DNA of 64,000 nt from Muricea muricata (lineage: Eukaryota; Cnidaria; Anthozoa; Malacalcyonacea; Plexauridae), in assembly GCA_963855995.1 (NCBI GenBank), contig OY979717.1:44707544-44771543 (forward strand), written 5' to 3'. Shown here piece by piece: positions 9,690 to 21,522 of this stretch. The notes beneath the pieces are model-generated. The model was given only the letters and a program-made list of their open reading frames with translations, did not search any database and was not told the origin of the DNA. Within the stretch, counting starts at the first letter, position 1, and each line of letters starts with the position of its first letter. The translations under genes and the position numbers were made by a program.

Positions 9690-10954
9690 GGTAAGCTGTA
9701 AAACATGGAATCTGGAATTTGGAATCTTGGAATCTTGGAATCATGGAATCTTGGAATCATGGAATCATGGAATCTTGGAATCTTTTTGCTTGTATTGGCG
9801 CAATTTAAAGATGCAATTTTCTCCTTTTGAAGGATGTGAAGGAGTGGATTGCTTAGTGATGTTGTTTCACAAAACATTTGTAACTGAGTTACTCTTTCAT
9901 ATCCTTCAAAAGGAGCAAGTTACGCTTAAAATCACTCTTTACCATGTCTTTAGCTATCACCATAATATAACTGAATGACACAGAGAATGACAAATTGCCG
10001 GTGTTTTGAGCGCATATATTCTAAGCAGCAGCTGTGACCGAAACGTAACACCTACTCAACTGTGCGGAAGGAAACAGCGAACAATGCTAAGCCTAGCTCG
10101 TCGGCTTGTTGTATTTCACAAGCGTCATTTTAATCAAACCTATATACCAGGAAGATTTCACTATTGCCATATTGTTTAAAAGAGATACTAGGCGTTTGAG
10201 GCATCTTGCCTTACTAAATTGCATTTGACAGGACCAAATTTCGAGGGCCACTGATAGATCTGTGAATGTTTAATTAACTCAACGTTTTATGTTAATCTAT
10301 ATATAGAAAATGCTGCAGTAAGGCAGTTTATTTTCGACTGCGGAATCCCTTGATTATGATGCAATTGACATCAACTATAAACCTGTGATTTTATAACTGT
10401 AACACAATGCAAGGGGCTAATGAATTCAATTTGGTATAAGCTTTAATTTGTATCTCCACGTGTTAAGTGACCAAGCCGAACTGAAGTCTGTGGTTAAAAT
10501 TTCAAAACCGCACCAATACAAAAATATATAATACTTCGCAAAACTTCTGTAGCATAGCCTTCGGTAATCCTTGTCCCTTGCTTTGTTAGCAGTTAGTCGC
10601 AGCTGCTGCTTAGAATATATGCGCTCGAAACACCGCGGCAATTTGTCATTTTCTGTGTCATTAAGTTATATTATGGTGATAGACAAAGACATGGTAAAGG
10701 GTGATTTTCGCGGCGATTTTAAGCGTAATAAACTTGCTCCTTTTGAAGGATATGAAAGAGTAACTCAGTTACAAATGTTTTGTGAAACAACATCACTAAG
10801 CAATCCACTCCTTCACATCCTTCAAAAGGAGAAAATTGCATCTTTAAATTGCGCCAATACAAGCAAAAAGATTCCAAGATTCCATGACTCCATGATTCCA
10901 AGATTCCATGATTCCAAGATTCCAAATTCCAGATTCCATGTTTTACAGCTTACC
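9690..10954. mobile_element. Foldback element C nested inside element A
   Basis: Arms 9690-10034 and 10600-10954 are inverted copies of about 345-355 bp. The tip is GGTAAGCTGTAAAACATGG, close to the tip of element A (GG..., CTGTAAAACA.GG). Just inside lies a short tandem array built on GGAATCTTGGAATCATGG. Then comes a conserved arm containing CTCCTTTTGAAGGATGTGAA. The 565-bp centre is non-coding. No clean target duplication is visible (GTAAC occurs on both sides). Confidence 0.75.
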
Positions 10955-11784
10955 GTAACGAATCAGCATTATTGTCACGAAGACGAGAGTACTGTCTCGC
11001 GTATGTATGCCGAATGTCCAATCATTTGTAATTGTAAAGTCACAGACTTTGGCTTCAGCAGGTCTTTACATGCGCAAACGCAATCCATCCTACACTCTCG
11101 AACAGATGATGTATGGCGCGGCACCAAAGAGCAATTTATTTCGCAGATTATTGAACGCAGTCTTTACAATGTAATAAATACCTGTATATATTTAAAGAAA
11201 AACCTGGTCTGTATCAACTTTTTCACTGTTAAAATTTCGGATATGACGTAAGCGGGGAAATTGCAAACGATAATCCTCTATTTAATTTAAAACTGAAACT
11301 TCAATAGCAAGAAAGTTAATAAAGACGAGGGGTTCCTTTATTAAGATTGCCATTTTGCTTAGCCTGAATACTGTAAACATTGCCAATCAAGACGAAAAAT
11401 GAAATTTGGAGTGAGCAGCACGTTAATTTCGAGCGCTTGATGCTGCCAAAATTAATTCAATAGTTTGCGTACGTAATCATGTAATATATACTGGGGAAAA
11501 AAATAATATTTCATTATTCCAATATCAAAAATATTGTAGTTTGTCATTTTTCTGTATCGAACGAAAAAACATGAAAATAGAACTAATATGATATAAATCC
11601 ATAAATTATATCTTTAATCAGGGGTCTGTTATCCCACGCATACGGGTTCACATAAAACCTAAAGTCATGCCTTTCATTGAATTCAGGAAGCTTCTAAAAC
11701 GCGCGTGCAAACGCCATAAGAAACGTATATTTTTTAGGAATAAAAAAATGAACGTTGCGATACTGTGAGTTAAACTCAATTTTC

Positions 11785-11952
11785 ATGTTCCTGGTTTTAC
11801 AGATTCCGGCTTTTCGTGTTCCTGGTTTTACAGATTCCGGCTTTTCGTGTTCCTGGTTTTACAGATTCCGGCTTTTCGTGTTCCTGGTTTTACAGATTCC
11901 GGCTTTTCGTGTTCCTGGTTTTACAGATTCCGGCTTTTCGTGTTCCTGGTTT
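11785..11952 (+). repeat. 31-bp minisatellite, right arm of element A
   Basis: Five to six units of the same 31-bp repeat as at 8343-8768, in inverted orientation, followed by the G/C-rich subterminal stretch and the terminal tip ending at 12005. Confidence 0.9.
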
Positions 11953-12304
11953 TCTTGTTCCTCGTTCCGTTCCCCGATTCCCCGTTCCTTGTTTTACAGA
12001 TAGCCGTTTGACTTACGAGTTACAGTGAGCGATTCTTTCAAAGTGTGAATCTAGTCACGTTCTACATCAGGCTCTGACAGATGCGCAACACTTTCAGAAG
12101 CTTCTGTTTCTTACGGTGGCTCACAAGGTTCAACACATTATAAAATAGATAACTCACTTCAATAAAAATATGAAACAATTAAAAAATTAAAAACACAAAT
12201 ATAATAAAAAGTTCAATAATAACAAAAGTTTATGTTTTGTTTAAAAAAGTATTACGTGCAAACTAAAAATGTAACACACAATCACAGCTAAATAAAATCG
12301 CAAC

Positions 12305-12400
12305 ACAAATTAAAATAATAACATGCACAAATTAAAATAATAACACACGCAAATTAAAATAATAACACACACAAATTAAAATAATAACACACACAAGAAA
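12305..12400. repeat. 21-22-bp tandem repeat in the left arm of D
   Basis: Four to five units of ACAAATTAAAATAATAACAC with CA/CG variation. The inverted counterpart at about 15175-15245 has fewer units. Confidence 0.7.
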
Positions 12401-12845
12401 AAAATCAAAACTGTGCGCGCGCATGTGATGTCGTCAGACAAATAAGGGAAGTAAAATTTCCGTAGTGGAAGCTGGACAAGCAATGTTATTCAAATGAATG
12501 AGCTGATTGAATGAGCTGTTGTTGAATGAGCCAAATATTCATCAGTTTTATACCATAAAGATACAATGTTTTGTTCAAGTTGTGGCGAAAAAAATGTGGA
12601 AGCTGGCATTTTTGCCACAAGTGTGGTTCTGCTGTTTCTAGTTGCAATCGAGCAACTCTATAAACGGGAATAATGGCGGCGCCAGTTCCTCAAAACGAGA
12701 ACACAAGGGAAAAAATATGCCCAGGGAGCCCAGCCAGCTATCATCTTGTTCTGGGCCACCAATCATGACTTTTCATGAATTTAGAAAAGTTAAAGAAAAA
12801 GATAGGCAAGGGCATTTCAAAAATAAAGCCCCGAAGAAGCGTTAA

Positions 12846-13631
12846 TGCCTCAGTCATTTGTAACCACGCCCCCCCCCCCCCCCCCGGGACATTGTGGGGA
12901 CGTTCAAAAATATAACGGGCATTTAACGCCATTTAACAGCGCAATATGCCCCGTAGTGCCGTGGAATTAACTACGAATTTTAACACCGGGGAATCAAACC
13001 GGGATTTAACAGCTGGTCTTAAAGCCCGTTTTCCACTTGGCGAATTTGTTCGCGCGAACAGACAAAAAAGTAGGAACGCTTTCTACTTGTTCGCGGCGAA
13101 TTTTTTCGCCAGCCAATTTCAATCAATCACGTTGCCGGATTCTTGTTTTCGCTTCGCGTCGCGCGAACAAATTCGCCTAGTGGAAAACGGGCTTAAAATG
13201 GCGTCCCACAAAACGACTTGTAGAAAGTATGATTTTTAATATGTTTATGTATCCTTAGCAATTCATAAACTTACAGTAGGTATACATTAAATCAGGTTTT
13301 ACCTTATTTATTTCAGCAATATTAAAAGATCTATTTGAAATTTGATATGCATGATTGAACGCAATTTATAAACACGAGCTTTATATATTTGTTATATTAA
13401 CTGTTACTATTTTCTTGTTATCTTGGCGTAATATTTTTAACCCTTCATAGGGTTTTAAATTAATGTGTGATCTGGTTGATTTGGATGTTTTGAGGCCCTG
13501 CTATACTGGGGGTTTAACAAGTAACTTTGCACCAGGGGTGGGGAAATTAACAGTTTTTAACACTTGGTTAGTGTTAAGTTCCCCGCTATATCCCGGGGGT
13601 TGGGGGGCCGTGGTTACAAATGACTGAGGCA
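12846..13631. mobile_element. PIF/Harbinger-like MITE inserted in the left arm of D
   Basis: TIR of about 23 bp beginning TGCCTCAGTCATTTGTAACC, followed inward by poly-C. Flanking TAA (12843-12845 and 13632-13634) is a 3-bp target duplication. The uninterrupted other arm of D (near 14705-14715) shows the empty site with one TAA, giving direct proof of insertion. A TWA 3-bp duplication is the PIF/Harbinger habit. No ORF of note. Confidence 0.8.
13023..13192. mobile_element. 170-bp TTAA MITE nested in the Harbinger-like MITE
   Basis: TTAA at 13019-13022 and 13193-13196 bounds inverted ends containing GCCCGTTTTCCACTTGGCG and AATTTGTTCGCGCGAA. A TTAA duplication fits piggyBac or Kolobok-mobilised MITEs. 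Confidence 0.75.
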
Positions 13632-14371
13632 TAACGAAAATAAGGATTCGGCCACGGCAAAAGTGGTCACAATAAAGGCCGGCTTAATGACCTATCGAAA
13701 AGATACAGTAACTTTAAAACCTAGTTAGAGGATCACTTCTTGCAGTATCCATCCCTGTTTCAAGTAATTCAAACGATGTAGGAGCAAAAGCTGTTGAGAA
13801 ACTAAGCCACTTCAATCAAACCATCTCCAACTGCGCGAGCATGTATTATCTGCCGTATCCCAATTTCGCACGTGCTGAAAAGTTGCCCGGCACTAAGGAG
13901 GACTTCCTACTATGCCGTTACAAGGAGGAACCTGGAAAGCCCTATGAACGCATCACATTATATTTTTAAGGGTGTAGACAATTTTTCGAACTAAGTGATT
14001 TTTTTTAACAGACTCTGATGGTGAATCCATACATTCAAAGGTAGGTGTTTGAATATTCTGACATTCCAAGCTTTTTCCCAAACATAAACTATTGTTGTAA
14101 AAAAAGGGGGGGTTGTCACCCACATACGATACGGTTGAAGTGGAAAACAGGCTTTAGGGTTCAACATGATTAGGGTAAAATCTGCATGAATGCAAAGGCC
14201 TAACAATAGTGAAGGGATGTATGCGGGTGACAACCCCCCTTTTTACTACAGTAGTTTATGTTTGGGAAAAACCTTGGAATGTCAGAATATTCAAACACCT
14301 ACCTTTAAATGTATGTCTTCACAATAAGAGTCTGTTAAAAAAAATCCCTTAGTTCGAAAAATAGTCTACAC

Positions 14372-14995
14372 CCTTACAAATATATAATGTGATGCGTTCA
14401 TAGGGCTTTCCAAGTTCCTCCTTGTAACGGCATAGTAGAAAGTCCTCAGTGCCGGGCAACTTTTCAGCACGTGTGAAATCGGGATACGGCAGATAATACA
14501 TGCTTGCGCAGTTGGAGATGGTTTGATTGAAGCGGCTTAGTTTCTCAACAGCTTTTGCTCCTACATCGTTTGAATTACTTGAAACAGGGATGGATACTCT
14601 AAGAAGTGATCCTCTAACTAGGTTTTAAAGTTACTGTATCTTTTCGATAGGTCATTAAGCTGACCTTTATTGTGACCACTTTTGCCGTGGCCGAATCCTT
14701 ATTTTCGTTAACTTTTCGCTTCTTCAGGGCTTTCTTTTTGAAATGCCCTTGCCTATCTTTTTCTTTAACTTTTCTAAATTCATGAAAAGTCATGATTGGT
14801 GGCCCAGAACAAGATGATAGCCGGCTGGGCTCCCTGGGCATAATTTTTCCCTTGTGTTCTCGTTTTGAAGAACTGGTGGCGCCATTATTCCCGTTTATAC
14901 AGTATTTGTTCGATTGCAACTAGAAACAGCCGAACCACACTTGTGACAAAAAAGCCAGCTTCCACAATTTTTTCGCCACAACTTGAACAAAACAT
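14372..14995 (-). pseudogene. Broken zinc-ribbon / FHEFRKVKEKDRQ gene, right copy
   Basis: Inverted duplicate of the 12566-13969 pseudogene. The longest readable part is 14614-14919 (101 aa: SSSKREHKGK, TFHEFRKVKEKDRQGH, AKVVTIKVSLMTYRKD). It has the same frameshift in the zinc ribbon and the same stop after TVTLKPS as the left copy, so the gene was already dead, or never continuous in DNA, before the palindrome formed. It lacks the MITE. Confidence 0.5.
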
Positions 14996-15608
14996 TGTAT
15001 CTTTATGGTATAAAACTGATGAATGTTTGGCTCATTCAACAACAGCTCATTCATTACATTCAATCAGCTCATTTATTTGAATAACATTGCTTGTCCAGCT
15101 TCCACTACGGAAATTTTACTTCCCTTATTTGTCTGACGACATCACATGCGCGCGCACAGTTTTGATTTTTTTCTTGTGTGTGTTATTATTTTAATTTGTG
15201 TGTGTTATTATTTTAATTTGCGTGTGTTATTATTTTAATTTGTGTTGCGATTTTATTTAGCTATGATTGTGTGTTACATTTTTAGTTTGCACGTAATACT
15301 TTTTTAAACAAAACACAAACTTTTGTTATTATTGAACTTTTTATTATATTTGTGTTTTTAATTTTTTAATTGTTTCATATTTTTATTCAAGTGAGTTATC
15401 TATTTTATAATGTGTTGACCCTTGTGAGCCACCGTAGTTTCTTCACCAGTCTCATGGATGGTTTTGGTCACGTTTTCTTTTAGCAGATCCCTGATAGCCT
15501 ATTATTTAAAAAAAAGACTCATATTTGTGACACGAAAACGTGACAATAAAAGCAATGTGAAGTAAATACAGAAATATAATATGTACATATTTGTTCAATT
15601 TTACTTAC

Positions 15609-15993
15609 ATTGCGATGCTGTCTGGTTGAACGCAAATCTGCACTGCTAATATCATTGTCGATATTGCTAGGTTTGGCTTTCTGGCTGTGTAAAGAAGGAA
15701 CAGCATCCTTTTTCAAAACCGGGCGACTAACAAATGCCGCCCCTGGAATTGTAATAAATGGGCTTTCGAAATCGTCGGCTTTAAAATGTTGTGAACATAT
15801 GAGTGATGTGAACATATGCGCGATGATGTTGTGAACACATCTGTGGGAGACCATTTCGCACGTTTCGTCCGCACAAACGTGATCCAAAGTCTGCGTCTTT
15901 TCCCCTCGGAATCATTGTCGTCATGAAATTTATGAAGACCAATAAATACTCTTGGAAGGGTCTGGAACATTTGAACAACCAGCCCCTACACAT
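15609..15993 (-). pseudogene. THAP-domain first exon, frameshifted
   Basis: ATG at 15993 opens MPNRCVGAGCSNVPDPSK (first Cys pair of a C2CH THAP finger). After a frameshift the next part is KFHDDNDSEGKRRRLWITFV, then RAKWSPTD (conserved Trp). After a second shift LICSQHFKADDFESPF supplies the C..H pair. A consensus donor GTAAGT follows at 15603-15608. THAP fingers bind DNA and are common at the start of P-element and Kolobok-type transposases. A duplicated GTGAACATATG segment near 15790-15835 seems to have caused one of the breaks. No downstream exon was found. Confidence 0.65.
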
Positions 15994-15999
15994 CTATTA

Positions 16000-17260
16000 G
16001 GCATTTTCTCTCGCAAAAGGCAAAAAAATTCAACTGCAGCGAATTGCGGTATAGATGTAAATAGAATTTGCAAATTACTGCACGCACGAGTTACTCCTGC
16101 TACGTCACTCGACTCAACCCTCCGGGAAGTCATTTCGCACGGCCAAAATGGAACTAATGATGAATTATGCGCTATTTTGCACTTTCGAGGCGCAAAATAA
16201 ATGCGAAAGACAGTGCCAAATGAATTTATTTCCAGACAATTCCACCATTTAAAGGTTCTACTTTTCATTGATGAATTAAAAAAATTCGGTGATAGGCACT
16301 TTTGTGACATAACTGTGCACGTATGGAGTAATGAATTTTTAATGAATTATACATTTCATTCGGATTTATTTAGTTCTACTTTTTTAATTATAGTTACCCG
16401 CGCATTTACTGTTGTTTACAATAACTAGATATGTATTACATGCAATAGCTCTCTTTTCCTGCCACAGAAAGCACACGTCTTTAGTAAATAATTTATATTT
16501 ATTAAAAAAGCTAGAGATACTGGATGTAATAATAAGCTAGTCCGTATTAAACGAAAAAGAACTGCATGACTAAAACAGTTTTAACAAATTAATAAGGTAT
16601 CTTTTTTTCTATTTTGTAGCCAGGCACCCTATCAATATTTCACGCACAATGGTTCAGCATACTTACGCGCAAGTGAAAAGGCATTCATATTATTTAGCAA
16701 TTATTAATTGTTTAGTATTTTTACACAAGTTATTTTAATTTTGTTTATTTCTTTGTCCGTAATTTATACAAAACGGTGGCTAGTCGCCATTTTCTAAACT
16801 TGTTTTTACTGTTATATTCACCTTTGGGTGAATATATTCACCTGTAGAAGAATACGAAGGATGACACGTCATATTGGACCAATCACAACGTCGGATTTCT
16901 TATGTGCACTTGTGTAAAAACACTGAAACAATTTAGTTGATTTCTACAGGTCTCTTAACACACCCTGCTTTTCCACTACCTAATCGACCATTTACGAGAA
17001 TTGACATCTGCAAATTCTGAGACTGCTGACAAATAGCAACATGTGAATAGATTAAGCTCTACCTAATAAATAACAGTGGTAAACACATTCTAAGGATAAA
17101 GCCACGACCTTCCATTTCGTTTGTAATGATTTCTTCATCAGCTTATATATTATTTTTATTCTGAATCTTGCTCTTCGTAGTCATTGATGTTGCACCTGCA
17201 CACGTCACGGTCTGAATTAACAAATTGAGATAAAAAAGTGAAGAAATAACAGTAGAGAGG
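16000..17260. other. No gene recognised
   Basis: AT-rich non-coding DNA. Only short chance frames are present. A small palindrome TTCACCTTTGGGTGAA lies near 16818-16833. Confidence 0.5.
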
Positions 17261-17267
17261 TTTTTAA

Positions 17268-17453
17268 AGGCCTACACGATACGATTTGTCGCACAAAATT
17301 ATTAATCTATTGTATGTGATCGAGTAAACACACGTAAAAACGTCAGATTTCAAATTTCGCCATCAACGAATGAGTAAAAATCTGACATCAGCGCTCGCTT
17401 CCATACGCCAGAGTAAGAATTGTATGGGACAAATCGTATCATGAAGACGGGCC
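17268..17453. mobile_element. TTAA MITE, ~186 bp
   Basis: TTAA at 17264-17267 and 17454-17457 flanks inverted ends containing ACGATACGATTTGTC / GACAAATCGTATC. Non-coding interior. Confidence 0.65.
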
Positions 17454-17463
17454 TTAAGATACC

Positions 17464-17667
17464 CTACCTCGGTTCTATAGTAAAGAGAACGCGGTTTTGT
17501 TCATATTGTTCAAAATTTTGCAAAGGAAGATAATAGTCGATCGCAACCAGGAGAAAAAATATGATCAAAACTACAGATACTGGAGCAAATAGCATGAACA
17601 AAATGACGTAACCGTTTACTGATGTCGCGCGAAATTTATAGCCTGCGAAATTCATGATCATGCGCAT
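17464..17667 (-). CDS. Possible first exon with one membrane segment
   Basis: ATG at 17667 opens 67 codons. Residues about 19-46 are strongly hydrophobic (VILFMLFAPVSVVLIIFFLL), preceded by basic residues, like a type II signal anchor. A possible donor (CGAG/GTAGGG) ends the frame at 17463-17468, beside the MITE. No downstream exon was recognised, so it may be chance. Confidence 0.25.
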   Translation of the reverse strand: MRMIMNFAGYKFRATSVNGYVILFMLFAPVSVVLIIFFLLVAIDYYLPLQNFEQYEQNRVLFTIEPR

Positions 17668-17699
17668 CAGCAGCGCCCGCGTTCACGTGGCGCGCTCGG

Positions 17700-20060
17700 C
17701 TCAGATATTTCGCAACTCAACGATAATAACACAGGTGTTTCTTTGTTTTGGTTGAAATTTTTTGCTTATTTTTTATTCTGCCACTGAAATTGAAACAATC
17801 GTAGCGACTGGTTATCAAGGACGTGATAAAACGAAGCATAGAGTGAATTTAGTGATCATTTCAATTACCAAACGGGTAATTAATATAAAAGTAAAGCAAT
17901 GAATGGGAATTATGACATGTGGTTCCTATATTCAGTGACCTAAACAGGACTAAACATATTCTAATTAATCTACAAAATTTAAATTTGTAAGAGCTAATTA
18001 TAAATACCCATTACATCGACAGGAAATATCGATGGAAAATTATCAACCATCTATGGTATTGATTGAAAAATCGCCTACCATATACTAATGCAAAGATTAA
18101 TGTACAAATTCATAGCCATTGTCGGTGCATTTGTTTTTACGAATTCATCAACTATAATAGACTTACGTAAAACTTTGAGCTGAAGCAAAATACAACATTT
18201 TTCGTGGAGTAAGTGGGTAAAGCCAGTGCAATAACATTTTCATTTCGACAGGGTGAAAACGCTCGGTGAAAACACAATTTACTGTGCCCGTGGCTAAATG
18301 ACACAATTACCAATAGCGGCTTAAACAAGTTTCTGGTACAAGTTTCTGGCAACAGCCATGGAAATTGTACATCAGCCAAGAGTTCAATCATAAATTTCGC
18401 AAGTATCGTGTCTCGCACCCACGCACGCGAAATTCCTGACCCCTTACGCATGATCAGGTATTTCGCAAGGATCATAAAACTCGCTTGACACGGGAACCGG
18501 GTCATCTTAATAACCTGTCCATTTTGTAGAACGACCACAGAAATTCAGGTAGATAACATGGTTTTAAATCGCTTCTTTTCGGCAGACTCTTTATAATCAT
18601 TTTGTTTGATGTTTTGCAGCTGTAATGATTCCAAATAATAATAATTTTTACATAAAATTTTCTAGTTCAATAGATCACTCTGCATGGAGTAGGCCGTGGA
18701 CGGAATGCCGTACACGTTCTGCAAACAAAGTAACAATTTCCACAGGTTTTTGAGAGTTTGTGAAATAATTTACTATGCCAACAACCCTGAAAAAATTTCT
18801 TGCGAAAGAAAGCCGGTCCACGCAGCGAAAACCCACGAATTGCGACAGAGCGTTATTTAACTCTTCACATAAGTGCATTCGGTCTGGAAAACAGTAACTG
18901 GAACACAATCATTGCCCTGAAAAAACGTTTGGAATGATTGTGCCAAGTACTAGCCCAGATCGGAGCAGGTCAATTTCGCCCAGATTTCAACAGTCCTTGA
19001 AAATACTAAGGAATAAAAACGTCTTCGTAAATATATGTACCTTAGACGGCTGAGAGCGTACTATCTTCTTTTTTATAGTCGGTAAAGAAACTAGACTTGA
19101 TGAACTGAAACATGAATAACATATCAAGTCAATAATTCTATGTCAGAGCAGTAACTATTGCTTTTTTCAAAATGGCTGTCAATAATAAATTAATTTAAAG
19201 GGTATTTGCAACGAATTTTTATTGTTTCATGTAAAAAGTATGAAAAAATAGCCGATTCACCGTTTACTGTAATAGACAATCACTTTTAGTAACGAAGCTA
19301 TTCGCCAAAATGTACAAAAGTTGTGACATCAAGAGTGGGGCAAGTATGTTTTATGAATACAAAACCAAGCATAGCTCAGTCATTATTGACTCAAACTCAG
19401 TGAAAAATTTGCACACACCTACTGCTTGATAAGACGCATCGAAACAAATTTCTAATTCCGTTGCCAAGTCAACACTCTCGTCCCCAGACCCCTTAAACGG
19501 AACGTCTATAACTTGGATGTTTTTTCACACAATGAACCAGTCAGTGAACTTTAGACATGCATAAGTATAGTGGACACACTTCTGGTAATATGTTATCATA
19601 ACCAGTTCTAGCACACAGCTGTTTTCTGAAAACCGTGCGCAGGGCCTGGTAACAAGAGTCTTAGCACGGCAACAAAATTCGCGTTTTTAAATGCGTAGAG
19701 TCATGTAGTACCTGTATGCAAAATGCTGTTAAGTTTGAGTTAACAATAACGGATCTATGCTCAGTTTTGTATTCATTAAACGTACTTGCTGAATAGCAAT
19801 TTAGATTTTGTACATTTTGCGAATAACTTTGGAACTAAAAGAGATTGTCTATTACAATAAATTGCCAATCGGCTTATTTTTTCATTCTCTTCCACATGAA
19901 AGATTTTGTTGCTTATACCCTTTAAAAGTGGTTGTTTCTCACATTCGTAATTTAGCCAGGTTGATGATAGTACAGTGTAGCTTGATGTCTCCAATGCATA
20001 GGAAATTGATATATTCAATTATTTTTGCTCATATGAGTCCGGAGAAATCTTGCAAGAGTT
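17700..20060. other. No gene recognised
   Basis: AT-rich, non-coding. Frames of 70-130 codons on the minus strand (18152-18908) lack any family motif and look like chance. Confidence 0.5.
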
Positions 20061-20068
20061 GCAATTTT

Positions 20069-20222
20069 CAGTGGCGAAGCCAGTCCGACATTTGGTCATG
20101 CGCATGCAATATTTTTGTGCTTGTAGACCGTATAAGGAATCAATTTTGAAAAAAATGAATAATGATAATGATTTAATTAAATTTGTATAGCATGACCAAA
20201 TTGTGGGCTGACTTCGCTACCG
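20069..20222. mobile_element. Small hAT-like MITE (copy 1)
   Basis: Ends CAGTGGCGAAGCCAGTCC and the complement of GGTAGCGAAGTCAGCCC, with a second inverted block CATTTGGTCATGC / GCATGACCAAAT. A related copy is at 52536-52660. The CAGTGGCGAAGCC tip is hAT-like; no clean 8-bp duplication was found. Confidence 0.6.
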
Positions 20223-21522
20223 GAAATGCTATATAAATACTAAACCTAAATACTACAAAAGACTAAATTTATTTGGCATGGAGGGTCATTGGTCCATGAC
20301 CAAGACTATTAATCATATGTCTTGTTATATCCGTTCCAAATTTGTACATTGTTAACCAAAAACCCACAATTACTCCCAAAATTTGCACAAATATGGTGGA
20401 CCAGATAAAGAGATTTTATTACTTACATACCTTATTTTTTCTTCGGACCACCTGGAAGCTACTGGAGCTGACACAGATCTTGATAATGCAAATGACTGAG
20501 AAGCTGGGCCATTCAACGTTTGTTGCGGGGAAACCCACTTCTCAAAGAATGATAGAAAATCATATAGAGGCTAAATGCAACTCACTTAATTATTTTATGC
20601 ATGACATGCCACACAAAATTATTAAAAATGCAGAAAACAGAAAATCTGGTTAAACTATGCAGCTGTACAAAGTAAATCTATGATTTTGACGATTGAGTTG
20701 TCCCATTGTTCTTGCCTATAGCTTTGGGTAAATTATTAATACATGCAAAAAATATGAATAATATTTCTGATGGTATTGAAGCAAACAAAGTATGTTTTAG
20801 TTTTTTAATAAAGGCCCCCGATACCATAGTGTGACGGCAATACTTACCATTCTCTATAAGTTTCTAGTTTCTCCAATAGATATTCCTTCCAGTTTTGGAA
20901 GTGGTGTTAGCAAAAAATGCACGATTTTCTAAGTACCGAACTAATTTCACTGCTCAATAACTTATAGCACTATTTGGTATAACTACAACTCCTACTTATG
21001 GCAAGAGTTTATTTTAACCTTAACTAAACGAAATAAACTTAGAATATGCAACATGATTACCGTATTAATTTAATGACCAGAATATTGTAAACAAATCTCA
21101 CCTGGTGATTAGGATCGTTGGACGAAGTTTTTAAATGAATGCCTTGCTGAGCATATGTACAGAGTAACGCCACACCTACATGATGAAATGTAAACTAATT
21201 TGCGAATTATTCTTGTCTAAGTAATAGATAAAGCATAAGCAGCAAATGATTGTCTGATTTAAAAACGCGAACCGAGGAAACTTGTGAAGGAACGTCTGTC
21301 TGATGAAAACGTTCGTATTCTTTCCAAAATGTCAAAGAAAAAAATGATATTAGTTGGATAGAAACAGAAACTTAATGTTTATCTAAATCAATCTTTAGGC
21401 AATTCACAAAATAAAATTGTACTGCTTTTGTGTTTTTTCTTGTAAGGTTTGCTAGCAAGGAAAGCAAGGTGATCATAGTGCCAATTATTATATCTACTTT
21501 AGTTAGATGAAATCATTCAACC

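Larger units (their letters stand above)
8269..12005. mobile_element. Foldback DNA transposon A, minisatellite-bearing TIRs, 10-bp TSD
   Basis: Ends are GGTTATCTGTAAAACAAGG (left) and the complement of GGCTATCTGTAAAACAAGG (right). Flanks are GTTTCACTTA (8259-8268) and GTTTGACTTA (12006-12015), a 10-bp target duplication with one mismatch. Inside each end lies a G/C-rich GAACGGAACGAG stretch, then a tandem array of 31-bp units: about 13 on the left and 5 on the right, in opposite orientation. The interior (8770-11780) has no transposase and hosts a second foldback element (9690-10954). Length and TSD size are compatible with Mutator-like elements; that class assignment is inferred. Confidence 0.8.
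12566..13969 (+). pseudogene. Broken zinc-ribbon / FHEFRKVKEKDRQ gene, left copy
   Basis: Starts MFCSSCGEK; the partner Cys pair (CHKCG) lies in another frame, completing a CxxC...CxxC zinc ribbon. From 12642 a second segment reads SSSKREHKGK, then PPIMTFHEFRKVKEKDRQGH. After the inserted MITE the coding similarity resumes at 13632: AKVVTIKAGLMTYRKD, then in a shifted frame EKLSHFNQTISN and PGTKEDFLLCRYKEELGKPY, and ends at TAA 13967-13969. I have seen this layout only as an uncharacterised invertebrate family; function unknown. At least two frameshifts and a stop make it inactive. Confidence 0.5.
12113..15435. mobile_element. Large palindromic element D, arms ~1.2 kb
   Basis: Left arm 12113 to about 14125 (interrupted by the MITE at 12846-13631) and right arm about 14220-15435 are inverted copies with high identity. 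The axis is near 14172. Tips begin ACGGTGGCTCACAAGG. Flanks TGTTTCTT (12105-12112) and AGTTTCTT (15436-15443) suggest an 8-bp target duplication with one mismatch. Each arm carries a short tandem repeat (ACAAATTAAAATAATAACAC) and one copy of the same broken zinc-ribbon gene. No transposase is visible. Confidence 0.75.

Noticed and set aside
18152..18908. Minus-strand frames of 128 and 77 codons
   Set aside because: No recognisable motif, no matching splice structure; composition like the surrounding non-coding DNA.
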